NCBI GenBank assembly: GCA_963970005.1
Contig: CAXAMN010000003.1
Coordinates: forward strand, 690,888-754,887
Direction: 5' to 3'
Length of the DNA: 64,000 nt
Source: Durusdinium trenchii
Taxonomy: Eukaryota; Sar; Dinophyceae; Suessiales; Symbiodiniaceae
The notes under the pieces are model-generated. The model did not search any database and had not been told where the DNA came from. It saw nothing but the letters and a program-made list of their open reading frames with translations. A program made the translations under genes and the position numbers. Of this stretch, positions 53,769-60,407 are shown piece after piece. How positions within the stretch are numbered: position 1 is the first letter of the stretch; every line of letters begins with the position of its first letter.

Positions 53769-56412
53769 CTTGGCATTTTTTGTAGGCGTTGAACACCCTT
53801 GTAAAACACTGTGGGCTCAGCTCAAAATCCTTGCCGTCATGTAAGTACAACAAATCTTGATTGTCCCAAAGTCTCGCCAGCGCTGCCACTTCCGAAGGAT
53901 GGTCAGAAATTGCTGGGACCTGTGACGGACATGGTTCATGGCTGAACAAAAGAGAGGCCGGCTCTCTGTAGGCCAGTACTAGCTCGTCCTCGAGATACTC
54001 TGTGGCATCCCATGCCCCTCTGCCTGTTAAAACCAGTCTGGATGAGTCCAGGTTCCTGTATGGTTTCAACTCATCAGCCTCCGTATCCGGAAGCACTTCA
54101 AAGCCATCGAAGCTTCGGTCATAGGGGTTACAGGAGGGCCCCATAGCCGTCAATGCCACTGAAAGCTCTGACAACCTTGCAACTAATTGAGGTAACCTAC
54201 GGCCAGAGTTTGCAATACATGGAATCGCAACTTGGCCCTCTGACCTTATCAAGCTCCTGATCCTCGCATAAAGGCTCCGGTGCGAAGTAGAAGGAGCTCT
54301 CCCCAACAAATCCAGCTTGCGTGGGCCACCATTGTGGTAGTAGTTCAAAGCCAAAACAATGATGTGGACTGCACGATTCAAGTGGACCTGTCTACGTCTC
54401 TTCTGAGAGAGGTCTGGGGGCATCCGTGCCCAGTGCTCACCTGTAGGGAGCGGGACCGGGAAAAAGGCCAGTGCCGTACTGAGGTCAGTACGATGCAGGT
54501 GGAAAGTCTGAGCCAAGTGGGCAACAAAAGGAGTTCTCGTCCTCAAGACTGCCGAGGTCAAGCATGCGCACCACTTTGTAAGCGTCATGTCTTGTTGCAA
54601 TGCATTGAATTTTGCTTCATGGTTGTACTTGCTGAAGACGTGTTCTCCAGGTCTAACATGCTTTGAATTCTCCTGACCTTTGTCGACAGGAGGTGCTGGT
54701 TGCGCCTCTCCTGTCAGCTGGCCAGCCTCATTGCTCACGCCTGTGTCTGGCTGCCCCCCCCCCCCTTTGGGCTTCTTCGGGAAGCGGGGTCTGCGTTTTG
54801 GAGAGGCTTCCCCGTCCTTCTGCTCTTGCGAGGTTTGTTGACCGGTCTTCCTTCCTCCTCCCTCTTGTTTCTTGCTGGTCATGATGTCGATGTCCTTGAG
54901 ATAGGCTAGAAGGACCCCCCCCCACACGGCAGGCATGAGGGGGGTGAATGGCTTGGCAACTGACAGTGGGGTTCCCTTCTCTGCAAAGAGCACCGGAGGA
55001 GGCTCCTCCACCAGAGTCACCAGGAACGCTGTCGTCCAACTCTGATCCAGAGCAGCTTGGTCTAGGGCGGCTGCAAACAAAGCCAGGTGCTCTTTTACAC
55101 CGTCGAAGTCTTGTGCAATGGCAGCATCTATGATGTATCCAAGGACCCACAAAATGGTCCCCAGCTCCCGAGACTGCTTGTAGGCGCCATGTCTCTCCAG
55201 GTAGGCCAGGAAAGACAGGCCTGCATCCTTTGCAGCCTCCTCCGTTGTAGGAACTGGCTTTGAGGGATTCATCTTCCTGGACAGCTGCTGCAGGAATGCA
55301 AGCCAGTACTGACTTTGGCGCAAGGCCAGGTCTGTCTGCATTCTTTCTCTCCTGGCAACGCCTCTTGTAGAAGAAGAACTTCCCGACAGGCCTCCTGCTT
55401 GCAGATCCACCAAAGGGTCCGACGCATGACCCGCCAAGTGCGAGACCAAGGTGGTCAGAGCCGTGCTTTGCTGGGCTAACGCACTGAGCATGGGATGAGT
55501 CTCTATCTGCGCTGGAAAGAGATCTCGTGGTTCCTCTGGTATGAACGGGTCTGGTAGTGCTAAGGCCCCTTGAGCCGGGGGAGCTTTTCTGGTCTTGGGC
55601 GGTGGCCCCACCATTGCGGCTACCTTCTTTGCTGTGGCTTCCTTGGGATGACCTAGGTGGGCAAAGCCTTGCCCCAGGGCCGGAAGCTGTGGGTATGCAT
55701 GTCTGCTGACGCCAGGCGATTGTCCTCCGGCAGGCTCTGCATATGTGACAGCCGCCTTGGCGGGCTCTGTAGGTGCTTGACGTTGCAATGCCATCAGGGC
55801 CTCCACCTGTGAGGAGAGGGATGCTACCTGCTCCGCCAGGACTGCATTTGTGATCTTCTTGGGGGTGGCCTTCTTCGCAGCCGCTTTTGAGCGTACAGGA
55901 GTTTCTGCCGGCTCTTCTCGAGCCGAGTAAAAATTTAGCCTGCCCTGATCTTCTTCTCCCATCCAGGCTTTGGCAGCGGCAACCAGAGAGGCAGCTGTAG
56001 GCAGTGCTAGGGGAAACTGATCATCAAAAGGATGAATCGTCTCCAGTGAATCCGTCACTGGATCATACTCCCTAAGAGCCTGCAGTGCCTGGTTCGACAC
56101 ATCCACCAAGAGGACCAGGATCTCCTGGTCTATCATGACCTCTTGGCCATTCTCATCTTCCTCGCTGAGCTGAGCGACACATGTGTGGGAAGGCCCCAAA
56201 AGTTCGTGCTCGTCTGCATGTGCTGCTGTCTCCAGAGCTTCATTCGAAAATGACTCCACTGGTAGTGCAACCAAAAATCCCCCGTCCCTCTGCAGGACAG
56301 GTATAGCGAAAACCTGCAAATTTCCTCCGGTTTTTGAAACCTCCGAAGGGATTGAGAACACTAGGAGATTTGGGTCCCCTACTTCCGCGAGGCGGAGGCT
56401 GGACCTTTGCAT
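53737..56412 (-). CDS. Retroelement ORF2: Gag-like / pre-RT protein
   Basis: ATG at 56412; 891 residues. The N-terminal third is acidic and hydrophobic, and residues about 190-320 are Ala/Pro/Lys-rich. A helical region (MQTDLALRQSQYWLAFLQQL) follows, then a basic Lys/Gly-rich linker (KKPKGGGGQPDTG), a possible nucleic-acid-binding segment. No CCHC knuckle is visible. The last about 120 residues lead straight into the RT fingers of ORF3. ORF1 to ORF2 needs a -1 shift and ORF2 to ORF3 a +1 shift, or both reinitiate at their own ATGs. Gag identity is inferred from position. Confidence 0.65.
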   Translation of the reverse strand: MQRSSLRLAEVGDPNLLVFSIPSEVSKTGGNLQVFAIPVLQRDGGFLVALPVESFSNEALETAAHADEHELLGPSHTCVAQLSEEDENGQEVMIDQEILVLLVDVSNQALQALREYDPVTDSLETIHPFDDQFPLALPTAASLVAAAKAWMGEEDQGRLNFYSAREEPAETPVRSKAAAKKATPKKITNAVLAEQVASLSSQVEALMALQRQAPTEPAKAAVTYAEPAGGQSPGVSRHAYPQLPALGQGFAHLGHPKEATAKKVAAMVGPPPKTRKAPPAQGALALPDPFIPEEPRDLFPAQIETHPMLSALAQQSTALTTLVSHLAGHASDPLVDLQAGGLSGSSSSTRGVARRERMQTDLALRQSQYWLAFLQQLSRKMNPSKPVPTTEEAAKDAGLSFLAYLERHGAYKQSRELGTILWVLGYIIDAAIAQDFDGVKEHLALFAAALDQAALDQSWTTAFLVTLVEEPPPVLFAEKGTPLSVAKPFTPLMPAVWGGVLLAYLKDIDIMTSKKQEGGGRKTGQQTSQEQKDGEASPKRRPRFPKKPKGGGGQPDTGVSNEAGQLTGEAQPAPPVDKGQENSKHVRPGEHVFSKYNHEAKFNALQQDMTLTKWCACLTSAVLRTRTPFVAHLAQTFHLHRTDLSTALAFFPVPLPTGEHWARMPPDLSQKRRRQVHLNRAVHIIVLALNYYHNGGPRKLDLLGRAPSTSHRSLYARIRSLIRSEGQVAIPCIANSGRRLPQLVARLSELSVALTAMGPSCNPYDRSFDGFEVLPDTEADELKPYRNLDSSRLVLTGRGAWDATEYLEDELVLAYREPASLLFSHEPCPSQVPAISDHPSEVAALARLWDNQDLLYLHDGKDFELSPQCFTRVFNAYKKCQDGQTDRRPEV

Positions 56413-57002
56413 CGCTTCAGTGGAGGCACGCAGATGCGTGCGCCCACGCAGAACACTTGCACCTCGAATGATGGGAAATCCTCAATGATAGCTGTGTCGT
56501 CCTGAACTGCCAAGGCACGGAGGGCTTCACGCTTGGTGGTTGTCCTAAGAGCTTGACTAAGTCCCAGACCCCGGATGACTACGAAATGAGCGCTCGGGAG
56601 CGCAGGCACCGCGTCTGCTGGTCTATAGTGCAGCCCGGTCACTCTGGCCACCCAGGCCAGATGTCCCTGAGTGAAAGCCCTCTGAGCTCGTTCCAGGGGG
56701 GAAGTAGATGCAACTGACTTCAACCTCTCCTGACACAAATCCGACAGGTACCTAGGCACGGAGGGTATCGGCTGTGCCTGCGGGACCTGACTTGCGCCTG
56801 GGTAGGGGAATTCCAGGTCTGACACCCCAAGGGGCAGGTTCCCTTCCTCGATCACCTCCCACTCTAAATCCTCGTTCGCTGAACCTTCCAGCTCGTTCAA
56901 TCGCTGGGCCAACTGCTTGACTCTCTCTCCTATGGATGCAAGATCCTCAGAAACTTTGAGCAACTCAGCACGAAGCGGAGCTAACGAAGCCTTAGTGCTC
57001 AT
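56379..57002 (-). CDS. Retroelement ORF1: small coiled-coil protein
   Basis: ATG at 57002; 207 residues, the first ORF after A1. Residues 5-45 are a heptad-like helix (LLKVSEDLASIGERVKQLAQ). A Pro-rich linker and a globular C-terminal part (FVVIRGLGLSQALRTTTKRE) follow. It overlaps ORF2 by 34 nt in the -1 frame. By position and the coiled coil it may assist Gag assembly. No homology is recognised. Confidence 0.65.
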   Translation of the reverse strand: MSTKASLAPLRAELLKVSEDLASIGERVKQLAQRLNELEGSANEDLEWEVIEEGNLPLGVSDLEFPYPGASQVPQAQPIPSVPRYLSDLCQERLKSVASTSPLERAQRAFTQGHLAWVARVTGLHYRPADAVPALPSAHFVVIRGLGLSQALRTTTKREALRALAVQDDTAIIEDFPSFEVQVFCVGARICVPPLKRCKGPASASRK

Positions 57003-57249
57003 GCAAGTACCCCCTCAACCTATTCGAAGCCCGGCGCACGACCGGCGACTGAGAAATCCAAGGCCGGAAAGCAGGTAAATGCCAAAGAAAGAGACAACCA
57101 CAGATGGAAACCAGGGATATGCAAACCAGGATACCTGTAGCAAATCCAAAGACGAACGGGGCGAGAACGCTCGGATGGCAGTGAGCTGGGCAAGCGAGGT
57201 ATGTGGAAGCCTGCAAGAGGGTGACGAGACCCCCTACCCAGTGTTCCAT

Positions 57250-57293
57250 GAAGCTTGAGAAGACGAGTTGCGGCGTTCGTGGATATTCGATCA
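57250..57293 (-). repeat. Retroelement split direct repeat A1
   Basis: 5' outer repeat of the minus-strand element, 44 bp identical to A2 at 49767-49810. It is followed outward by AACCACGATG of the viral block. Confidence 0.95.
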
Positions 57294-57344
57294 ACCACGA
57301 TGTCTGAAGTCATAAATCGCTCCATTCTCTGGCAACCACCAAAC

Positions 57345-57833
57345 TTATGTTTTCCTATTATAAGTCATCATTTCAAGGTCGTTAAAGTTTTTGAGGATGT
57401 GGTAGGTATATCTCCAGTTCTTCTTTACATATGATTTGATTGCCTGTAGATATAGTTTATTGTGCTTAAACCTTTCCTTCAGTTCCGGCGTTTCCATCAA
57501 CCTGTCTATTTCCCTTCTCATCACTCTCACGTTTGTTCTGTTAGTGTCGCTTAAAAAGATGGGTGATGGCATCTCTGTTTGGAAGAAATATATTTGTCTT
57601 CCAGTTGTTGTTAGTGGTTCAGTGTGCTTTAGGTAATGGTGTATTCTTTTCGATTGGTTTTCTTCCTTTATGTATTCCTTTTCCTTGAATATCAAGTTAT
57701 TACATTTGAAACAGTGGGTGTTGTAATCACATATCATATCACAAATTCCCACGGGGAAAATATTGTTCAATAGAACCTTGACGTTGGCACTTTCATGTTT
57801 ACAACATCTACAGTTTCCATATGTAAATAGCAT
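57345..57833 (-). CDS. Viral Cys-rich hypothetical protein, 162 residues
   Basis: Intact ATG-to-TAA frame. Cysteines cluster as CRCC (8-11), CDMIC and CFKCN within the first 50 residues, suggesting zinc binding. The C-terminal half is basic and helical (LKERFKHNKLYLQAIKSYVK). ACTTAAAGAA lies 23 nt upstream of the ATG. Codon use is AT-rich like the other viral ORFs. The family is not recognised. Confidence 0.6.
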   Translation of the reverse strand: MLFTYGNCRCCKHESANVKVLLNNIFPVGICDMICDYNTHCFKCNNLIFKEKEYIKEENQSKRIHHYLKHTEPLTTTGRQIYFFQTEMPSPIFLSDTNRTNVRVMRREIDRLMETPELKERFKHNKLYLQAIKSYVKKNWRYTYHILKNFNDLEMMTYNRKT

Positions 57834-57856
57834 CTCTTAATACATATAGCCAATTT

Positions 57857-57866
57857 TTCTTTAAGT
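57857..57866 (-). promoter_or_regulatory. ACTTAAAGAA motif
   Basis: Exact decamer 23 nt upstream of the ATG at 57833. Confidence 0.45.
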
Positions 57867-57883
57867 AGTTTTTGGTGGCTGGT

Positions 57884-58341
57884 TCATTTTTCGGGTTCCG
57901 GTTGGTTTTCCTTTTTCCTTTCCTCATCTTCCAGTTCTTTTATCACCATATCAATTTCGTGTAGTCCTTCGTTTGCCTTTCTTCCATTCGCCAAGTTCCT
58001 CAACCTCTCAAGGTCTTTTACGCCTTTCCTCTCATCGGGTGGTAGGCTTTAAGGTGTTCCTTCATCTCTTTCAAGTCAAAGTATGTATCCTCCTCTTCAT
58101 CATCACTGACATCGTTTTCAAAAAACTTTCTCATTCTCACCTTGTCCATCTCTAAAAGTGTGTTTTCCATAGCCTGGAATATCATTTGTCTCTTTCCACA
58201 CTTCCCGCACATATTCACGAAGGTCTTTAACAAATAAGTCCGGTTCGGTTCTTTCCATTCATTCAAGGAAATAACTTCAGTCATTATCCGACATCCACAG
58301 TCAAATTTGGTCATCTTTGCTTTCTTACCTTTATATTTCAT
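57884..58341 (-). pseudogene. Viral zinc-binding-like protein, frameshifted
   Basis: From ATG 58341 the frame reads 107 residues, with CGC near residue 15, a CGKCGK knuckle near 45 and an acidic patch (DVSDDEEEDTYFDLKEMKEH), then stops at 58018. The adjacent -1 frame continues from the same point with a strongly coding-like tail (ERLRNLANGRKANEGLHEID) to TGA at 57884. A single-base loss near 58035 therefore splits the gene. ACTTAAAGAA sits 3 nt before the ATG. The pair of Cys motifs suggests zinc binding; function unknown. Confidence 0.6.
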
Positions 58342-58344
58342 TTT

Positions 58345-58354
58345 TTCTTTAAGT
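58345..58354 (-). promoter_or_regulatory. ACTTAAAGAA motif
   Basis: Exact decamer 3 nt upstream of the ATG at 58341, in the AT-rich divergent region between this gene and the integrase. Confidence 0.45.
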
Positions 58355-58401
58355 ATATTTTTGATTATTTAAGAAAATCTTAAAATCTAAGACTATAATA
58401 A

Positions 58402-59596
58402 TGGCAAGAAGATTGACAAAAGAACAGATAATAAGCAATGTCTATTTCGATTTGGAAAAGGGTTTCGGGTGAATCCAAGACACCCTAAAACAAGCGAAAG
58501 AACAAGACCCATCCATAACGAGGGTAGATGTAGAAACTTTTATGAAAAACAGCCCAACAAACAGATTAGAGGTTATAGAGGTTCAAACTCATACACCGCT
58601 CCGTTCTCAAGGTTTGAGTATCAAATTGACATAATGCCTATGAAGCCTTTAACCAAAGTTCCGGAGGCAAAAATACCAATGAAGAATTCCGAGCCACCCT
58701 GTGCTTTAGTCGTTATGGATATATTCAGTAAGATGGGCGACGTCGTGCCAATGAAGCAGAGAGACGGAGAAACGGTCTTACCAGCGTTGAAGCAAAGTTT
58801 TAAGAAGATGGGTTTTCCAATGAGTATATATTCCGATGATGACGGAGCATTTCAAACAGTAGTGTCAAAGTTCTTTAAAGACGAAGCCATCAATCACATC
58901 ATCACAAGAGCACACGCTAATGTCGTGGAACGTTTCATCAGGACACTTAAAAATATGATACACGACAGGGTCAGATTTAATAAGGCAGGATGGACAAGTA
59001 TGCTTCCACTCGTCTTGAAGAAATACAACAGCACCAAACACTCGTCCACGAAACTCACACCCAATGAAGCCCACGACGACAAGAACCATATGGATGTAAA
59101 GGTAAATCTGACAAGAGAAAAGAACACGAGGAAGTATGAGGAGATTAAAGAAAACGATACAGTCAAAATCTTCACCAAAGGAAGAGGCAACTACACCGAC
59201 AGGAAAGAATACAATAGCAAATTGTCTAAAGAAAACTACAAAGTGAGAAAGATAGAATACGACACGACGGGAAACAGAACTTTCCAACTGGAAGGATTGA
59301 ATAAACCCTTCCTTCGCCACGAGATACTAAAAGGTTTGATAGTATCTCATAAATCAGTTCTTCCGGTATTCTGTATAGTTCATCCTGTGTCTTCTTCCTT
59401 TGTTCCTTCCACCTTCCTTTACACGGTAGTCTCTTTGCTGTCTCTTTATGCCTGTTGCCTATCATGCTATTACAGTCTTTCTTACATAAGGGTCTGGGTT
59501 TCCAACTCTTCAAGTTCGTCCATAATCTGGTGCGCTTCCTATAATCGAAACCATATTTACAATAATCAACATCATAGTAATCAAAATCGTTCATAA
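58402..59596 (+). pseudogene. Polinton-type DDE integrase, disrupted
   Basis: An rve-superfamily integrase as in Mavericks and Polinton-like viruses. ATG at 58402 opens MARRLTKEQIISNVYFDLEK, then an in-frame TGA occurs at 58471-58473. The frame goes on with IQDTLKQAKEQDPSITRVDV, and a one-base loss in an A-run near 58542 shifts it into the long open frame. That frame shows catalytic Asp (QIDIM), a DIFSK block, Asp (IYSDDDGAF) and Glu (NVVERFIRTLKN) in DDE order, and then a basic, SH3-like tail. The natural C-terminus is probably near 59340; beyond that the frame is antisense to the methyltransferase. With a stop and a frameshift it is likely non-functional. Confidence 0.8.
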
Positions 59597-59929
59597 AGTC
59601 CTGTTCCTTCAAAAGTCCCGTGTGTGGATTTTCTATGAGAAATATTCTCGGTTGAAAGTAGTTAATGATTTCAATAGTGTTCTTAACAATGCTATTGGCA
59701 TAATCTATGTGTCTAACTCCTGACGTTTTTGCTCTGCTATATTCAGTGCAAGGAGGCGATGCCCACATTATATCAAAGTCTTTGTCACACTTTGAATAAT
59801 CCCATTGTAATATATCTTACAGTAATTGATATTAGCGTTCTTCAAATCTAACGAGATGACACTAAAACCGAACTCACGAGCAACTCTACCAACACTGCCT
59901 GTTCCACTAAATAACTCCAATAGTTTCAT
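59226..59929 (-). pseudogene. Viral C5-cytosine DNA methyltransferase, frameshifted
   Basis: From ATG 59929 the minus strand reads KLLELFSGTGSVGRVAREFG (motif I, FxGxG). After about 43 codons a one-base loss moves the frame to the 180-codon ORF starting near 59768. There motif IV ASPPCTEYS (catalytic Cys), motif VI FLIENP and motif VIII FDYRKRTRLW (RxR) are all present. The expected product would be about 200 residues, close to small phage and viral C5-methylases without a large target-recognition domain. The true end is probably near IPEELIYEILSNLL (about 59340); the remainder is antisense to the integrase. It differs clearly from the methyltransferase-like domain in the nested retroelement. 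Confidence 0.8.
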
Positions 59930-59954
59930 ATTAAAACTCTATAGATTTTAATAT
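59921..59954. terminator. 16-bp perfect palindrome between viral genes
   Basis: TAGTTTCATATTAAAA pairs with TTTTAATATGAAACTA around a short loop. It lies between the 3' end of the ORF ending at 59962 and the start codon of the methyltransferase (the ATG is inside the left arm). It could be a 3'-end hairpin of one gene and a regulatory site of the next. Confidence 0.5.
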
Positions 59955-59961
59955 GAAACTA

Positions 59962-60211
59962 TCATATCAAAATATCTTTCCCCTCTTCCACATCCTTAAC
60001 GATTTGGTAGTATTCAAGCGTCTGCTCTTTGGGTTGAGTAATTTTACATTTGTTAATCCACTCCAAGTATTGTTTCCTCTTCTCATCCCACGAACCAACG
60101 GGTCTTCCTATCTGCCTCTTTTCACATATTGTATCCATCCTTTCCTTATCATCCTTCTTCTCCTCCTTTTTAGGTTCAGGGAGTCTCCTCAATGGTCTTC
60201 AAAGTCTCCAT
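59962..60211 (-). pseudogene. Viral small charged protein, frameshifted
   Basis: ATG at 60211 (overlapping the previous stop as TAATG) reads METLKTIEET, then an extra C brings a stop. In the next frame the gene continues PEPKKEEKKDDKERMDTICE, then KRQIGRPVGSWDEKRKQYLE and a helical end to 59962. GRPVGS resembles an AT-hook-like GRP element. Function unknown. The break is one inserted base near 60185. Confidence 0.5.
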
Positions 60212-60297
60212 TATGGTTTTTTTATGTTCTTATTACACCTGTTTAGTTTGTTTGTCAGTTCTGCCAGTTTGTCAGTGTTCTCGTCCATATCACTCAT
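60211..60297 (-). CDS. Viral micro-ORF, 28 residues
   Basis: ATG at 60297 reads SDMDENTDKLAELTNKLNRC to TAA, whose last bases overlap the next start (TAATG). It looks like a helical micro-protein in a compact viral gene run. The sequence upstream is cut off by the copia element at about 60312, so it could also be part of a longer protein. Confidence 0.35.
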   Translation of the reverse strand: MSDMDENTDKLAELTNKLNRCNKNIKKP

Positions 60298-60407
60298 ATA
60301 CTTAGTTATATATGAAAGCGGGAAGCGCCCTTTCTTCAAATGGGGATTGAGCCTATATCCGGCGATTGCGGATTCTCGGTTTGTGCGTGTCGTGTCTGAG
60401 TGGATGT

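Larger units (their letters stand above)
49675..57295 (-). mobile_element. Ngaro/PAT-type tyrosine-recombinase retrotransposon
   Basis: A 7.6-kb element on the minus strand with the order A1 (57250-57293), three overlapping ORFs, B1 (49810-49908), A2 (49767-49810) and B2 (49675-49739). This A1-ORF-B1-A2-B2 split-direct-repeat layout is diagnostic of PAT/Ngaro-like members of the DIRS order, which integrate through a tyrosine recombinase rather than a DDE integrase. ORF3 encodes RT, RNase H, a C5-methyltransferase-like domain and the recombinase. Both outer ends carry GTTGAT (minus strand), and no clear target duplication is seen. All three ORFs are intact, so the insertion may be young. It is inserted in the viral block. 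Confidence 0.85.
48950..60312. mobile_element. Decayed Polinton-like viral element, interrupted
   Basis: This AT-rich block differs sharply from both flanks. It carries compact ORFs on both strands: a DDE (rve) integrase, a C5-cytosine DNA methyltransferase, and small Cys-rich and charged proteins. ACTTAAAGAA motifs precede three start codons, and hairpins follow two stops. No capsid, DNA polymerase B or packaging ATPase is visible, so it is a partial element. The retrotransposon at 49675-57295 splits it and a copia element adjoins its right end. Several genes carry frameshifts or stops. Polinton-like virus or Maverick origin is inferred from the integrase type; another large DNA virus is possible. 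Confidence 0.65.

Noticed and set aside
49675-57295. LTR or Polinton interpretation of the nested element
   Set aside because: Repeats are split direct repeats, not LTRs, and the enzyme at the end of Pol is a tyrosine recombinase with no DDE motif.
59953-60246. 97-codon plus-strand ORF beginning MKLSYQNIF
   Set aside because: Its ATG falls in the palindrome, and the frame is antisense to a charged viral gene with clear coding character on the minus strand.
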